Shown here: positions 12,168 to 24,600 of the stretch, piece by piece
Layout: every line of letters starts with the position of its first letter
How positions within the stretch are numbered: the first letter of the stretch is position 1
Source: Haemonchus contortus
Taxonomy: Eukaryota > Nematoda > Chromadorea > Rhabditida > Trichostrongylidae
DNA: 64,000 nucleotides
Assembly: GCA_000469685.2 (NCBI GenBank)
Contig: LS997564.1
Span: forward strand, 38,132,612-38,196,611
Direction: 5' to 3'
Program-made: the position numbers and the translations under genes
Notes under the pieces: model-generated
The model's database searches: none
Seen by the model: the letters and a program-made list of their open reading frames with translations, nothing else
Told to the model about the DNA's origin: nothing

Positions 12168-13752
<1,585 letters not shown>

Positions 13753-13756
13753 GAGA

Positions 13757-13759
13757 CTG
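13757..13759 (-). promoter_or_regulatory. probable SL trans-splice acceptor of rab-35
   Basis: On the minus strand TTGTTGCAG ends four bases before the rab-35 ATG, with no upstream exon of its own, 262 bases after the CD2BP2 stop. This spacing and acceptor are typical of SL2-type downstream operon genes in clade V nematodes. Inference. Confidence 0.5.
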
Positions 13760-14014
13760 CAACAACTGCAACGTATATCAAATCTTCCATAGTTCAAGCA
13801 AGAGATATCGAAAAAGTCAATTACTTCGATCGGATCAATATAGAGGAGACATCGCAAAATATTTATAAATTCATGAAGAGATCCATAAATAAATTTCCAT
13901 GGTAAAACAATTGGATCAACAAACTTCATAGATACAATGCATAGATAAAAGCAAAAGAAACGAGGTAATAAAACGGTCGATGCGAAGGGCAAAACGGCGG
14001 GTCTGGAATCAATT

Positions 14015-17000
14015 TCAACAATATAAATCAAAGTCAATACGTGCTATAGGATTGAAACTAGAGCTTCCACACTTTCTTGCTAGACCCCCACTAGCCAGCT
14101 TGCCATTTTGTTGGCGTCTTGCCATTTCTGATGACGTGAAAGGTCCCTTAACAATGAATCATAAGAAATAGGAAAATAAAACAAATGTGAAGCGCATTAT
14201 TACAACAAGTGGCAAATTTTTTTAGAAACCGACCTGGATCTCAGCTGTTTCAGATTCTTTATACTCCCACTTTTGTTCTTCCTCATCAAAAACGGTATTT
14301 GTAGCTTCAGTAGAGGTTGAAGAATTGGTAGCTGAAATGCAATAAAGGAGATTTCGAAGAGTTAATAGTCAAGAAACCGGGAAAGCAGAAGGAGAAAATA
14401 AGAGATGATAATAAATGACTGAGTGAACCTTACAACCAACCTGGCTCATCCGAAAACATATCAACCGAATCCACGGCGGTGCTTTCCAGCTTTTTCAGAA
14501 AGAATTCTATTTTCTCTCGCGTCCATTCGTAGACGTCCATCTGGAATAAGATCCTTTCATGAGACATAACCAAAACACCGCAAATAAAAAAAATTAAATC
14601 CTACAAAAAAGGAACTACCGGTGAAAATGATAGGTAGTAAACTTAACAAAAGTGCTCCTTTAGTGCAATTCTCAAAAAGGAGTCTAACAACTCCAAGACT
14701 AGAAAGTATGCTAACTGCGGCCCTCAGAGTTCTTATCAAAATATCCATGAAAACTGACTAAAAACTTATGAAAATAACGAATAACAAGCAGGATCAAAAT
14801 CCTCACCCGCAGTTCTAATATGGGCATGCTTACAAATTAAATGATCTCATATTCGTACAACAAAGAAGCACTTCTACACTTCGATTTCAAACTTAGCATA
14901 TTAGGGAAGGTGAGACATTCGAATTAAATTAGGAGCACATCGAGAATAGCATCAAAGTGAAAGCAAGAGAACGGCTCTCGGGAGAATTTTTGAAACCAAA
15001 GTCTCCATTATGATGAAAAAGTCAATTAGAATGGCGTCGATGTTGTGTAAAACTGTACTGTTTTGTACTGTACCGTATGTAGTATTGTCATTTACCACGG
15101 ACTCATCTTGTATTAACTACTACCTTGTGACCCTTCTAGTTAGTATAAAAAGTATGTAGTGGTACCCATAGGCTTTCAATAAGCCGTTTGGGTACCACTA
15201 CCTACTTTTTATCCTAACTAGAAGGGTCACTAAAAAGGAAAAAAAGGGAAAAGGTACAATGCGTCTAATCCGCTTCCTGTGCAAAGTATGAGATCTGTCC
15301 GATGAAGGGTGTGGTACAAGAAAGTGAATGTTGTTTCTCTTTCCACGAGCTAAACACTATAGAAGCATCAAGGCTACTACACAGATGACGGAATGATCAG
15401 AAAGGACTCCCAAGTGGTGATTAGCATGAAAGACATGCCCTCTCGAATCAGCGCAGAGTTTGGTACGAAGAACACATTCTCCATATTTCTGGTCTCCACT
15501 CCTCACAAAAAAAGAGCTAGATGGCGTTGAAAGGACGACTAAGGAAGCGCCAGAGAAAAAAACAACAACAACCACTGATCAACAATAAGGATGAAATGAA
15601 AACAGCAATGAAATGATGGCTACATGATACGGGCACAGCTATAAGAAACGTGATCACTTAACCAGGGTACTTCTGCTCCAAACTTCGTCAAGTCAGTTTC
15701 AAAAAGAAGACTGGCCTCCCATCGCTATCGAGGAGGAGACGAAGAAAAACTTGTTCGAAATGTTGTTTTGAACCAAAACAGTGGAGCATCAAACTACCAC
15801 GAAAAATAGCAACCCAATAAAGCGAACGGTGAACGTTTGAAAATAGTAAGCAGAAAAGTGAAGAAAGACAATGAGGACAAAATCTTCAGAAGGTGAGTCA
15901 CGTGCAAGTAATGCTAAATGGGGAGCAGTGTGAGGGTGGTAAACGATTACCGAAGTTTTGGTAGGTAATAAAAATGGTTTGATGGAAATTGAACAGGAAT
16001 GAAGGTCAATCGGAATATAAAAAAGTTTGATGTGTTTGATTTTTTGCTAAGAAATTTGAAACTTACAAAGAGAATACAAAAGCAAAGATGGTAGAGAGAT
16101 ATCAGCGAACAACAGTCAAGCATTGCTACAATAATCCTCTGCACTGAGGCAACGAATCTGTAATAGAAGAACAAAATAAACCTACATGTCCGGCCGATAT
16201 TAATTCGTCTGCCAGTCCACTGATTAACCGCGTGTCCTTCTGAGAATCTGACTCCGCCAGCGTTTTACCTTCTTTCTTTGCTTTCCAACGTAATTTACGT
16301 TCTTCTGCTGCTGTTAAACCTGAGTGAAGCGACATTAAACTAGTACAGCAAAGTGGTCACGCTGATGTCGAGACGAATCAAATTGTTGAAACATTGGATG
16401 ATTTTCCGAGTTACTCTTTGGAATGGCAAAGAACGGAGAAAATCAACACGAAAATCAATACAAACCTTTGGCTTTTTTCAACTCCGTCAGCGCTTTCGCT
16501 ACGGTTTGATTGGGTTTCACGATGGCTATTAGCGCAGTGAAAATTTCTTTTCGACGTATATCGTTTAATACTGGTGGAGGCGCTTCATCGTCTTGGTCCT
16601 AAACCCTTTTTGCAGTACAATGAGAAAATAATAAAAACGAGAGGAAAACACGAACATTTGATTGCTCCCATTGCTCACCAGCCTTCTCCTTGACTTTTGA
16701 CCAATCAATTTCATCCAACCAATTGTCTTTGATCTCCTGTAGTGATAGAGAAGTATCGTAAAAGGAACAAATTCAAAAAGAAACAGGAAATTCACTTATA
16801 ATATTTATAATTCCCACCTTTTCCTTTTTATTAAAGATAAAATTCCCAGTATCGTCAAAATGACCGTCTTCCAAATCTTCCTTCATGTTGAATGCGGTTA
16901 TTTTTGTCGATCCATCGAAATCTAGGGTAGAGTCTTCTTGGCCTTCGACCTATGAATAGATTTAGCTTAAGATATCATTAGCCTGTAGGCAAATACACTC

Positions 17001-19373
17001 GAAAAAAGTAAAAGTTCAAAAAGGAGCGCAAAAATCATCTACAAAAAGCAGCAGGTACTGACTTTTCTCATATCTAGCTGTTTGTGATCATCGTCTTCCT
17101 CTTCATCACTGTCTAGTGTGTGCTTCTTCTCTTTTTCTTCCTCTTCCTCCTTAAACAGATTATTTACAGCGGCCTCCAATTAAAAGTCATGCAAATAGAT
17201 TCAAACGAAGAAAAATCGGGTGATATTCGGAGGACCAATGAATCCAGTTAAATGGTTAGTTCACCCTTAATGGGAACAGGAAAGAGCTGGCTGGAAAGGA
17301 CCCGAAGCCAAAGGCCAGTTTTCAAAATGAGTTTTGTATGTTTCTCAAAGCCTTCAAAACCTATAAAAGTGAACTGAAAGAGATATTATCTTTATAGGAG
17401 GCATTGAATTGGTGTCACGTTCGATCTCAATCGATATACCAAATATTAATTCTAAATCTAATTGAATTCAGATTTAGATATATACTTTGTCGAGATTATC
17501 GCCTACCGCTAACTAGCCTTCGAATTCCTAGCGAGGAAAAGAAAAAGCGCTGGGCCCAGTTGAACCAAGACAACCGCTTACAAATACATGCTCACGACCT
17601 TTTCAATGACACTGGCAGTCAAGAGTGACTTATCGCCACCTCGAAGCAATGTTTGTTCAGCGGTTTACGTGTAGACCAGTCTCCGTCGCAGGATGAAGTT
17701 TTTCGTCCGAAAATTAGGGGAATAGGTGTCGTTTTTATCCATGGAGTTGAGCCGTATGTGGATGGATGGAATTAGAAGTAACGACTGGATTGAATAGAAA
17801 TTTTGCACGGGATGACTAGTTGAAAAAAAAGCCAAGTTAATTAGAAATAGATGTCCGCCGAAATTTCGACATGGGCTTGCACCAGCCAAATTGGAAAGAA
17901 TCAATACTGGAAAGTAAATCCGACCGAAAGGCGTGGAAAATGCTGGAGTGCCCAGTCAATGAAATAGACTCGAATACAATATTCAGCCATCGAATGCAAA
18001 GGGTAGCAACATAAATTGTATCGTACCAAGCGGGATTAAAATGGGAAGTTATTGATCGTAAAATTCGCATTAAACACAGACAGATTTCCGCAAAAAATAT
18101 TATTAGCGTACATCTGTTTTTTTGGCAAGAGTTCAGACACTGCTTGAGCGAATAGCAAAACGTTCCCATCAAATCCAGTTCGAAAATTTCCTAAAAGGAC
18201 GCGATAGTCACTACTATAAGGAAATAACCGCCATTATAATGCTTTTTCGAGACTACTTTTTTGCGTATTCGCAATTCAACAAAAATGAGTCATTTATTAA
18301 ACATGACTATACGCCAGCATACAATCAGCCAGGGCCACCACGAGGACTGAAAGCATGGAGTTTTCGGACCATAACAAGTAAAACTGATCAATGACGAGCG
18401 TTCCAAAGCCCTTAATTATGCCACTGCGCTTCAGAAAAAATAGGAATCAGGTTAGAGTCCGGAATAACGCGGTTAGTAGTAGCATGATGTTTACAGGACA
18501 GTGGATAGTTTCGCCGGAACAACACTACTCTCGTAATATAGAAATTTCTAGCAAGATTGACAATTAACAAACGTTTATAATTGAAGAAGTATAAGGCTAT
18601 GGAGGCTCCCATAAACATAAACATCGATAATTATAAACTCTATTGGTTCCACCGATGGGCACAAAAAGAATAAATAACTAAAAGTAAACTGTATAACATC
18701 ATGACGTTTCACGCTTTCACAATGCGATTGTATTCATTATTGCAAAATCTTCCTAGCCATTACTCTGAATTTCGATACAGTTTACTTTTCGTTATTTATT
18801 CTTTTTTTGTACAAAATGTTATTTCAATCACTTTCCCTCCCTTATAAAGCCTTTACTTTATTGTTACTATCACAAAAGAACGAACACGAAAGAAGTGCTC
18901 TGATGAAAACTGAGTTATAGGTAAAAAAAAGTCATGAAGAAATAAAAGTGGAAAAAAACCTAGCAAATTTTTTAAAATAGTTTCCCCAGAATTGTCTCTG
19001 AGCTCTAGAATAGCCAGCCTAGACGCCTAAGAAGTTCGTAGTAACAAGTTTAGAAGGAAGTGATAAATGATTGACAACAGGGGATCCAAAAAACCAATAC
19101 ATTCAATTAAAACAAAGAATTATGAGAGTGTGAGGTCTCTATCAAACGAGGACAAAATAAAAGAGAAACGAAAAGGAAAAGAAAAGTCGGAAAGAAACAG
19201 AAAAATAACAAATTGCAGAATTACTCACAAAAACCAACCTGAACTTCTCGTTCATCACCATCGGGCAGATCATATTCCTCGGCAGCTTCTTCAATTGTGG
19301 GAGCAGCTCTTTTGCTAGAAGTGCCTGACCCGGAAGCGACGTCATCAGCGAATGAAACAACCCGTTTTGGCAT
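14015..19373 (-). CDS. CD2BP2 / U5 snRNP 52K (LIN1-type) GYF-domain splicing protein, 351 aa
   Basis: Nine exons: 19239-19373, 17063-17173, 16818-16949, 16656-16736, 16466-16598, 16186-16319, 14441-14540, 14234-14331, 14015-14146. All phases agree and total 351 codons plus stop (human CD2BP2 is about 341). Diagnostic stretches are the start MPKRVVSFADDV, the acidic HTLDSDEEEDDD block, ITAFNMKEDLEDGHFDDTGN, DNWLDEIDW, RLISGLADELISAGHMDVYE, and a C-terminal GYF fold (KWEYK near residue 297, GPFTSSEM from 309, ending RIDFDLYC). The protein is a component of U5 snRNP and binds proline-rich partners through the GYF domain. Odd: the family's GYF/GVxCRK core is replaced by NGKLASGGLARKCG, so the signature Gly-Tyr-Phe is absent. 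The last intron ends in TTGTTAAG. Its introns hold a MITE (18661-18810) and a long hairpin (15127-15230). Confidence 0.92.
15127..15230. repeat. 104-base near-perfect hairpin
   Basis: Arms 15127-15168 and 15189-15230 are 42 bases each with two mismatches (outer end GTGACCCTTCTAGTTAG). The loop contains a further 5-bp stem (GGCTT/AAGCC). It lies in the intron of CD2BP2 between exons 6 and 7. It could be a miniature fold-back transposon or a small-RNA precursor. Confidence 0.85.
17174..19238. other. large first intron of CD2BP2
   Basis: 2.1 kb. Contains the MITE at 18661-18810. The longest open frames (17837-18172 minus, 18122-18394 plus) show no recognised domain. Confidence 0.5.
18661..18810. 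mobile_element. 150-bp MITE with 34-bp inverted ends
   Basis: The left end begins ACAAAAAGAATAAATAAC (18661-18694). The right end (18775-18810) is its inverted copy with a 2-base length difference and one substitution. The centre has no coding capacity. A clear target-site duplication was not made out. Confidence 0.75.
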
Positions 19374-20428
19374 GACGTCAGCAGCAACAGCAGCAGCAGA
19401 ACCACAAACTCAACAATTCACAGCAATCAATCAATAAACCGAGAACCGGTATCTATAAGTGAGCAGTTTGATGGTGGCATACTGGCCGTAGCATGTCAAG
19501 CTTGATAAATATGGATACGGCAATCGTCGTAATTGAAGGAAATTGTTCGCATAGAAAGGAAAAACGAACGAGTCCTAGAGGTGGATGAGAATCGATTCGC
19601 AGTTGTGTCCACAACACATCGCTTAGGCAAATGGATGAGAATTCTATGGAAACGTTGAAAAAGACATGCACTGTGACTTGTAGGTACAGTAAAGATACCT
19701 CCCAGATGCTCGAGAATGCTCACTAACTGTATCCAACAGAGTAAAAACCGGAATTTTAAAATTAATTTATTCTTAGAAGATCGATTTTTTGAATGAGAAA
19801 GCTTCAGCTCTAACGATTCCTTCAAGACTCCCAGGACTTGAAAAAGGAAGGAGGGCTGCAAATGATGGATCCCCCGATTACTCGAGTTTTGCTGGCTTTA
19901 TGAACACATTTGAAAATTGGGGTACTCAAATCGCCAATAATTCAGGATTTTTCAAATAGGAACTTCATGGAAACTGAAACTAAGAGGGTTCTCGAACCGA
20001 ACGGACCTAAGAGAATGATTCAGGCAGTTTCCAAACCCGTCGTTGAAACCTTCCAGTAGGGTAATGCTTACTTGACATTTTAATGATTACAAATACTTGC
20101 GAAGCGCCTATATGGGCCTGCTAGTGCCCCCATAGCTATTAATGCTGACAAATGAGCTTTGATTCAACATGAAATTCCAAAAATCTTATGAAAACATGTC
20201 TAAGGACTCCTCTCTGGTTTACAAATCAACAAAACTGCTAAATAGCCACCTTCCCGAACTAATAATTCACCCAGAATCCCAGCATGATTCGAAACAGAAG
20301 GGAAATTTATTGATTACTGACGTAATCAGTGAGAAGCCACTATCACACTCAGACCACCCACGCCGAGAAAATTCCAACGACTGTCCACCGCACGCTGGAG
20401 GATTGAGCGCGAAATTCGAATTCAAAAA
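19374..20428. other. region upstream of CD2BP2
   Basis: A plus-strand frame at 20169-20489 is open for 106 codons (starts MKFQKSYENMSKD) but overlaps the first exon of the glycosyltransferase-like fragment in another frame. Nothing else seen; the CD2BP2 promoter should lie here. Confidence 0.4.
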
Positions 20429-20872
20429 ATGCACTTTTGTCTTTTCCTATTGCCTTTTATGGTGTTGCTTTTGTTGTTATCAGTTCTGATTGCTAATCTA
20501 AGGTATTTCTACTTCCACTTCATTCATATTTCCCTTTTTCAGAAGTATCTACAGTGGAAATAATTGCGTATCCATATGGGACAGTGGCTTTCGGCAAAAC
20601 TTGATTATTCCATTTTTTCTGAGAGCGACACCACTGCGGTAAGTTGCCTCCAATCTTATCAATTTTACAGAATAGGATTACTTAATTATAGGATGATTAT
20701 GAAGGAACACCAAAGGACTGTAAAAGGATTCTTAATATCGATCCTCGTTCTCCAACTATGGACATAAATAGAACACCCATTGAAGTTACCAGGTTAGTTC
20801 TCGAAGATCTTCGTTTTTTTTTTCAGAGTATGCTTTATTTTGGAAAAAGAATATCCCCTAGGGTTTATATGA
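20429..20872 (+). pseudogene. broken type II membrane glycosyltransferase-like fragment (core-2/I-branching GlcNAc transferase N-terminus?)
   Basis: Possible exons 20429-20502, 20543-20638, 20692-20792 and 20827-20872 have canonical borders. The first encodes a membrane anchor (MHFCLFLLPFMVLLLLLSVL). The third reads EGTPKDCKRILNIDPRSP and the fourth VCFILEKEYPLGFI followed by TGA at 20870-20872. The cysteine block and EYPLGFI resemble the region just before the Branch domain in nematode GCNT-like proteins. Exon 2 ends in phase 2 while exon 3 needs phase 0, the frame then stops, and a mariner MITE follows at 20909. Read as a truncated pseudogene; the family assignment is tentative. Confidence 0.35.
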
Positions 20873-20908
20873 GTGCGAGATATGCCCCGGGGTGTCATAA
20901 AGTAGGTA

Positions 20909-21060
20909 GGTTGGCAGCCAAGTAATTGGGCGTTTTTCAAAGTGACTCATATTTATAGACTTGTTATCATAGTATTTCAAAGCAACTGAATAAATATTTA
21001 TTTTTTCAAATAGTAGTTATATGTTCCTAAATTGTACGCATTTACTCAGTTGCCAACCTG
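20909..21060. mobile_element. mariner-type MITE, about 150 bp
   Basis: Left end GGTTGGCAGCCAAGTAATTG and right end, inverted, GGTTGGCAACTGAGTAAATG match for about 22 bases with a few differences and are preceded on the left by TA. This end sequence resembles mariner terminal repeats. No transposase inside. Confidence 0.6.
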
Positions 21061-21603
21061 GAAGAATGAGGTTGAGATGATCACAAGAAGGGTAGCACTC
21101 TGCTCTGGCCCTGAAATTCAGTTAAATTCAATCCACATACTTTAGAAAAAATAAATCAGATTCATGGAATAGTCAATTTGGGCAGATTCCGAGGTATGAG
21201 AGGGAAAATTCATTTAGGAATTGGCGATATTAAAAGGGCAGACCAGCAACAGACAGCTGTTAATTAACGCTGTCATGGCCATTCGCCTCTATTCATATTT
21301 CATATCGAATTGAATCTGAAGGCATATATCCCTAAGATGACATTTTTGGATGAAAATGGAGATGCTTTTACATGGTAATTTACTTAGAATAAATTAATTC
21401 ATTCAAAAGAATAATATAAAAATAACTTTAATCATGACATCCAATTATACGGCATCACAGAAATAAACCAATGGAATGACCAGTTATTGACTATCTTTAA
21501 AGCACTCCAAAAGCTGGAGGTGGCGGTTGCGAGGTCGACAGTGGCAGTCCGGTGACGACGGTGGCACCACAACCAGGCCGTCCACGTACGCTGCATCAGA
21601 GAA

Positions 21604-24600
21604 TCATGGACAGGCGAAAGAAGGAGGTTGATGCTTAAGAGTGTCAGCCTTCAGACGACGTCGGTACGCTACCATCTCCTTCACATTACTTGCCATCATC
21701 GCTTCCGCTATCGATATCCTTTCTCCGCTCGGTTCTATGCCTTTAACCATCCCAAGCATCGCTCGTAGTGACCGTTCTCTATCTTTCTCGATGGGAAACA
21801 ACTTCGCATCCCACAATGAGACATCTCTCAAGCCGGTCTCTTGACCCATCCAGCGAAGGCTTGACTTTTTCGTTTTTACATCATTATCCATGCGTAGTAA
21901 TATTGTTGTATAACATTGATCACCGATGCATAGTGTAAATAGTATACTGTAATCATCCAATTCGAATTTTTCATTATATTCACATCCGCTCACTATACAT
22001 CCCTTGCCAATGTTTGCTCCGTCAAACTTACAGTATTCCAACAGCGAGTCACTGCCAATCTGTAAAGGTACCTTTTATACTCTTATTCACTTAATTTTTA
22101 TATACTTTTTAACTTATTTTCGTTTTATTATTCTTGCTTCACTTGTTAGGAGAAAGCATGGGCCACGATCGTACATACTGAATTGATTGATTAGCAACAT
22201 TGAGCGCGCGGACTGCGTAGCGGCTTGGCGCTGCGCAGCCCGCGCGCTCAGTGTCTACATTATGCGTACCTGCGCTGGCCCGTGATTTCAAATGCGTGTT
22301 CATTTTTAGCCATCATTCCCGTTGTAAAGGCTTAGTGAGAACGCGCTGTGCTTGTGATTGGTTGGCGTGAAAGTCCGCCAATCACTCACTACTTCGCGAG
22401 TATCAAGCATCAATTAAACCAAGCCTTTCTGCGGGCATTATGGCTGTCGTACACTATGGATCCTTCCTTCTTTTGCATGTTTTTATGTAATGATTAAACG
22501 ATAATTTATAAATTTTTTGTCTGTTCCTCATCGATTCCATTACTAAAAGTATGAACGGAATTACGGATCGTTTATACTGGTATATTGGGAGTTTCTCTAA
22601 ATGGATGGTGACGTAGGCGACAAATCCATCACAAACGAAGACAAGAAAACCGACATGTGTTCTGAGATGAAAGTGAATTCATGAGATGCTTTTTCTATTT
22701 CTCCCAAGCAGAGTAAATCTATATTTTCCGTTCTCGGTTTGTATCCTGAAGATGTGCCGAGTAGAAGCTTTGTTCCGAAAGGCTGGGAAGTGAAAGTCCG
22801 CGCCACACTTCCGTTTCTGGTAGCACGACTACTCGGAGCATAAACAGACCCTACGTCACGGACTGGCAACGTTGAACTAACCATAAGTCTACTCTTTGTT
22901 ATCCATACCCTGGGACATCAATAACGCTCAGCCTCATTCCATAGATGTTGGTATGGCAGCGTTGGCTAGGGCCACTTTGGAAAGACTTCCTAACTTCCGG
23001 GATAGCAGCAGGCTCCCCAAACCAAAGTCTAAGATGGCGATGAAGGAGTCAATGAAGAAGCGCTTGCATTGGAATCGAATGTTAATGATACATACCAAAA
23101 ATGTCAAGCGCTCAATTATCAGACCAGGCAAGAACAGATTGTTTGCGAGGCTGTAGAAGAACTGCGCTGTGGAATAATGGGCAATAGAGGCGTCTACAGC
23201 GTCTTGTCAATACAGGCGCTCCAGACGCCTCTATTGCCATCTGACTATGGACAATTGGCATATCTCACACTGATTGATTCCGATTAGGCATAGGACTCTG
23301 ATGAGGCTGAAATGGTTACTCGAGTTCTGAGCCTTACCGGTTCCTTGAAGAGAGTAAAGATACTCGTGAGCTCAGCAACCCTCTATGAGCAATACCTCAG
23401 CACTCTACTACTCTTCACAAAGGTCTCAAGCGATGTGAATAGAGCGCTTTAACAAGACAGTACCACGTCACATAAACTGTTCGTGCCGTTCTTGGGATAG
23501 TCATGCGTCAGTCGGAACGGTAAGATATGGAAGTATAATCCGACGACCAGCAATTACACCACCTCCGCTCTGCAGAACATATCGTTTTTATAACGTGAAA
23601 TGTCGAGCCGACGGAACGGATTCTGAGGAATTCGAATGCGCTTGTGAAAGTTTGCTCCTCAGCTAAACCCAACAAACTCTTTCACTGAATGCTATAGCTG
23701 CATGTATCTGGGAAGGGGAACCTACAGGTAGGAAAAAGCGAAGAGCCAAGGGACTACTTCAGATATTTGAAGGAACAGTGAAGAATACAAAGAACAAATT
23801 GCGTCCACTTTTCGATTCTGCAGCACCTCCTACCTCCATTTCAACCTCACAGACTTGGACACTGCGTAGGCAGGGTGACTAAGCAATCGTCATTCCACGC
23901 ACTGGGGAAAATACAATAATGCTGTTTACCGATGCACGCAGGTGCAGAGGGAAATCTCCGCCAACGGACGAAGACCGAGGACCCGTGACTCATCCCAACA
24001 AGCAGAAGATCAGGCCGATCGGGCACGTAGTGCGATTTTGTGATCGGGGCGGTAACTCATTTGTTCTATCGGGACCTCAAACAAACAAGCAGACGGCAAC
24101 TGACTCAATGGGGTCACTTCATAGCGAAAGATCTGTACGAGTGTAACGACGCGCTTGATGCGTCTTGAGCAGAGAGGATCCATAGGACCACGCTGTCCCG
24201 CAACATAGATGAGTAGAGACCTCACTTAATGTGCTCGAGAAAATCGATCAACAGGACATTTTTTGATGCAGGTACCTCCGGAGGTGGGAAATGTTTCCAG
24301 TGCAGGCCTGAGAAAGGTAGTGGGATACCGATAGTAAAGAGAACCCGTCGAGGTCCCTGTAGGTACAAAGGTTCTCTTTCTTCACTGATTCCCACTCGTT
24401 GTTCGAAAAGTTTATCATTAGACTACACAAATGCGACGCGTCCCGCGAAGTCGTGCAGGTTTTAATTACATATCAGCGTGACCGAAAATCGAATGTAATG
24501 ATACACTTCTTTACAATTGCTATCTGTGAGCCTAATGTTTTCGCGAATTACTCCCATTTTTTTGTAGGACCGCCACTTGTCCATTGCATTGATGACAGCC

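Noticed and set aside
17837..18172. 111-codon minus frame in CD2BP2 intron 1
   Set aside because: Would sit between exons that already join in phase, and has no recognised motif.
22597..22884. 95-codon minus frame inside the last FPGT intron
   Set aside because: No match to FPGT, and exons 8 and 9 join in phase without it.
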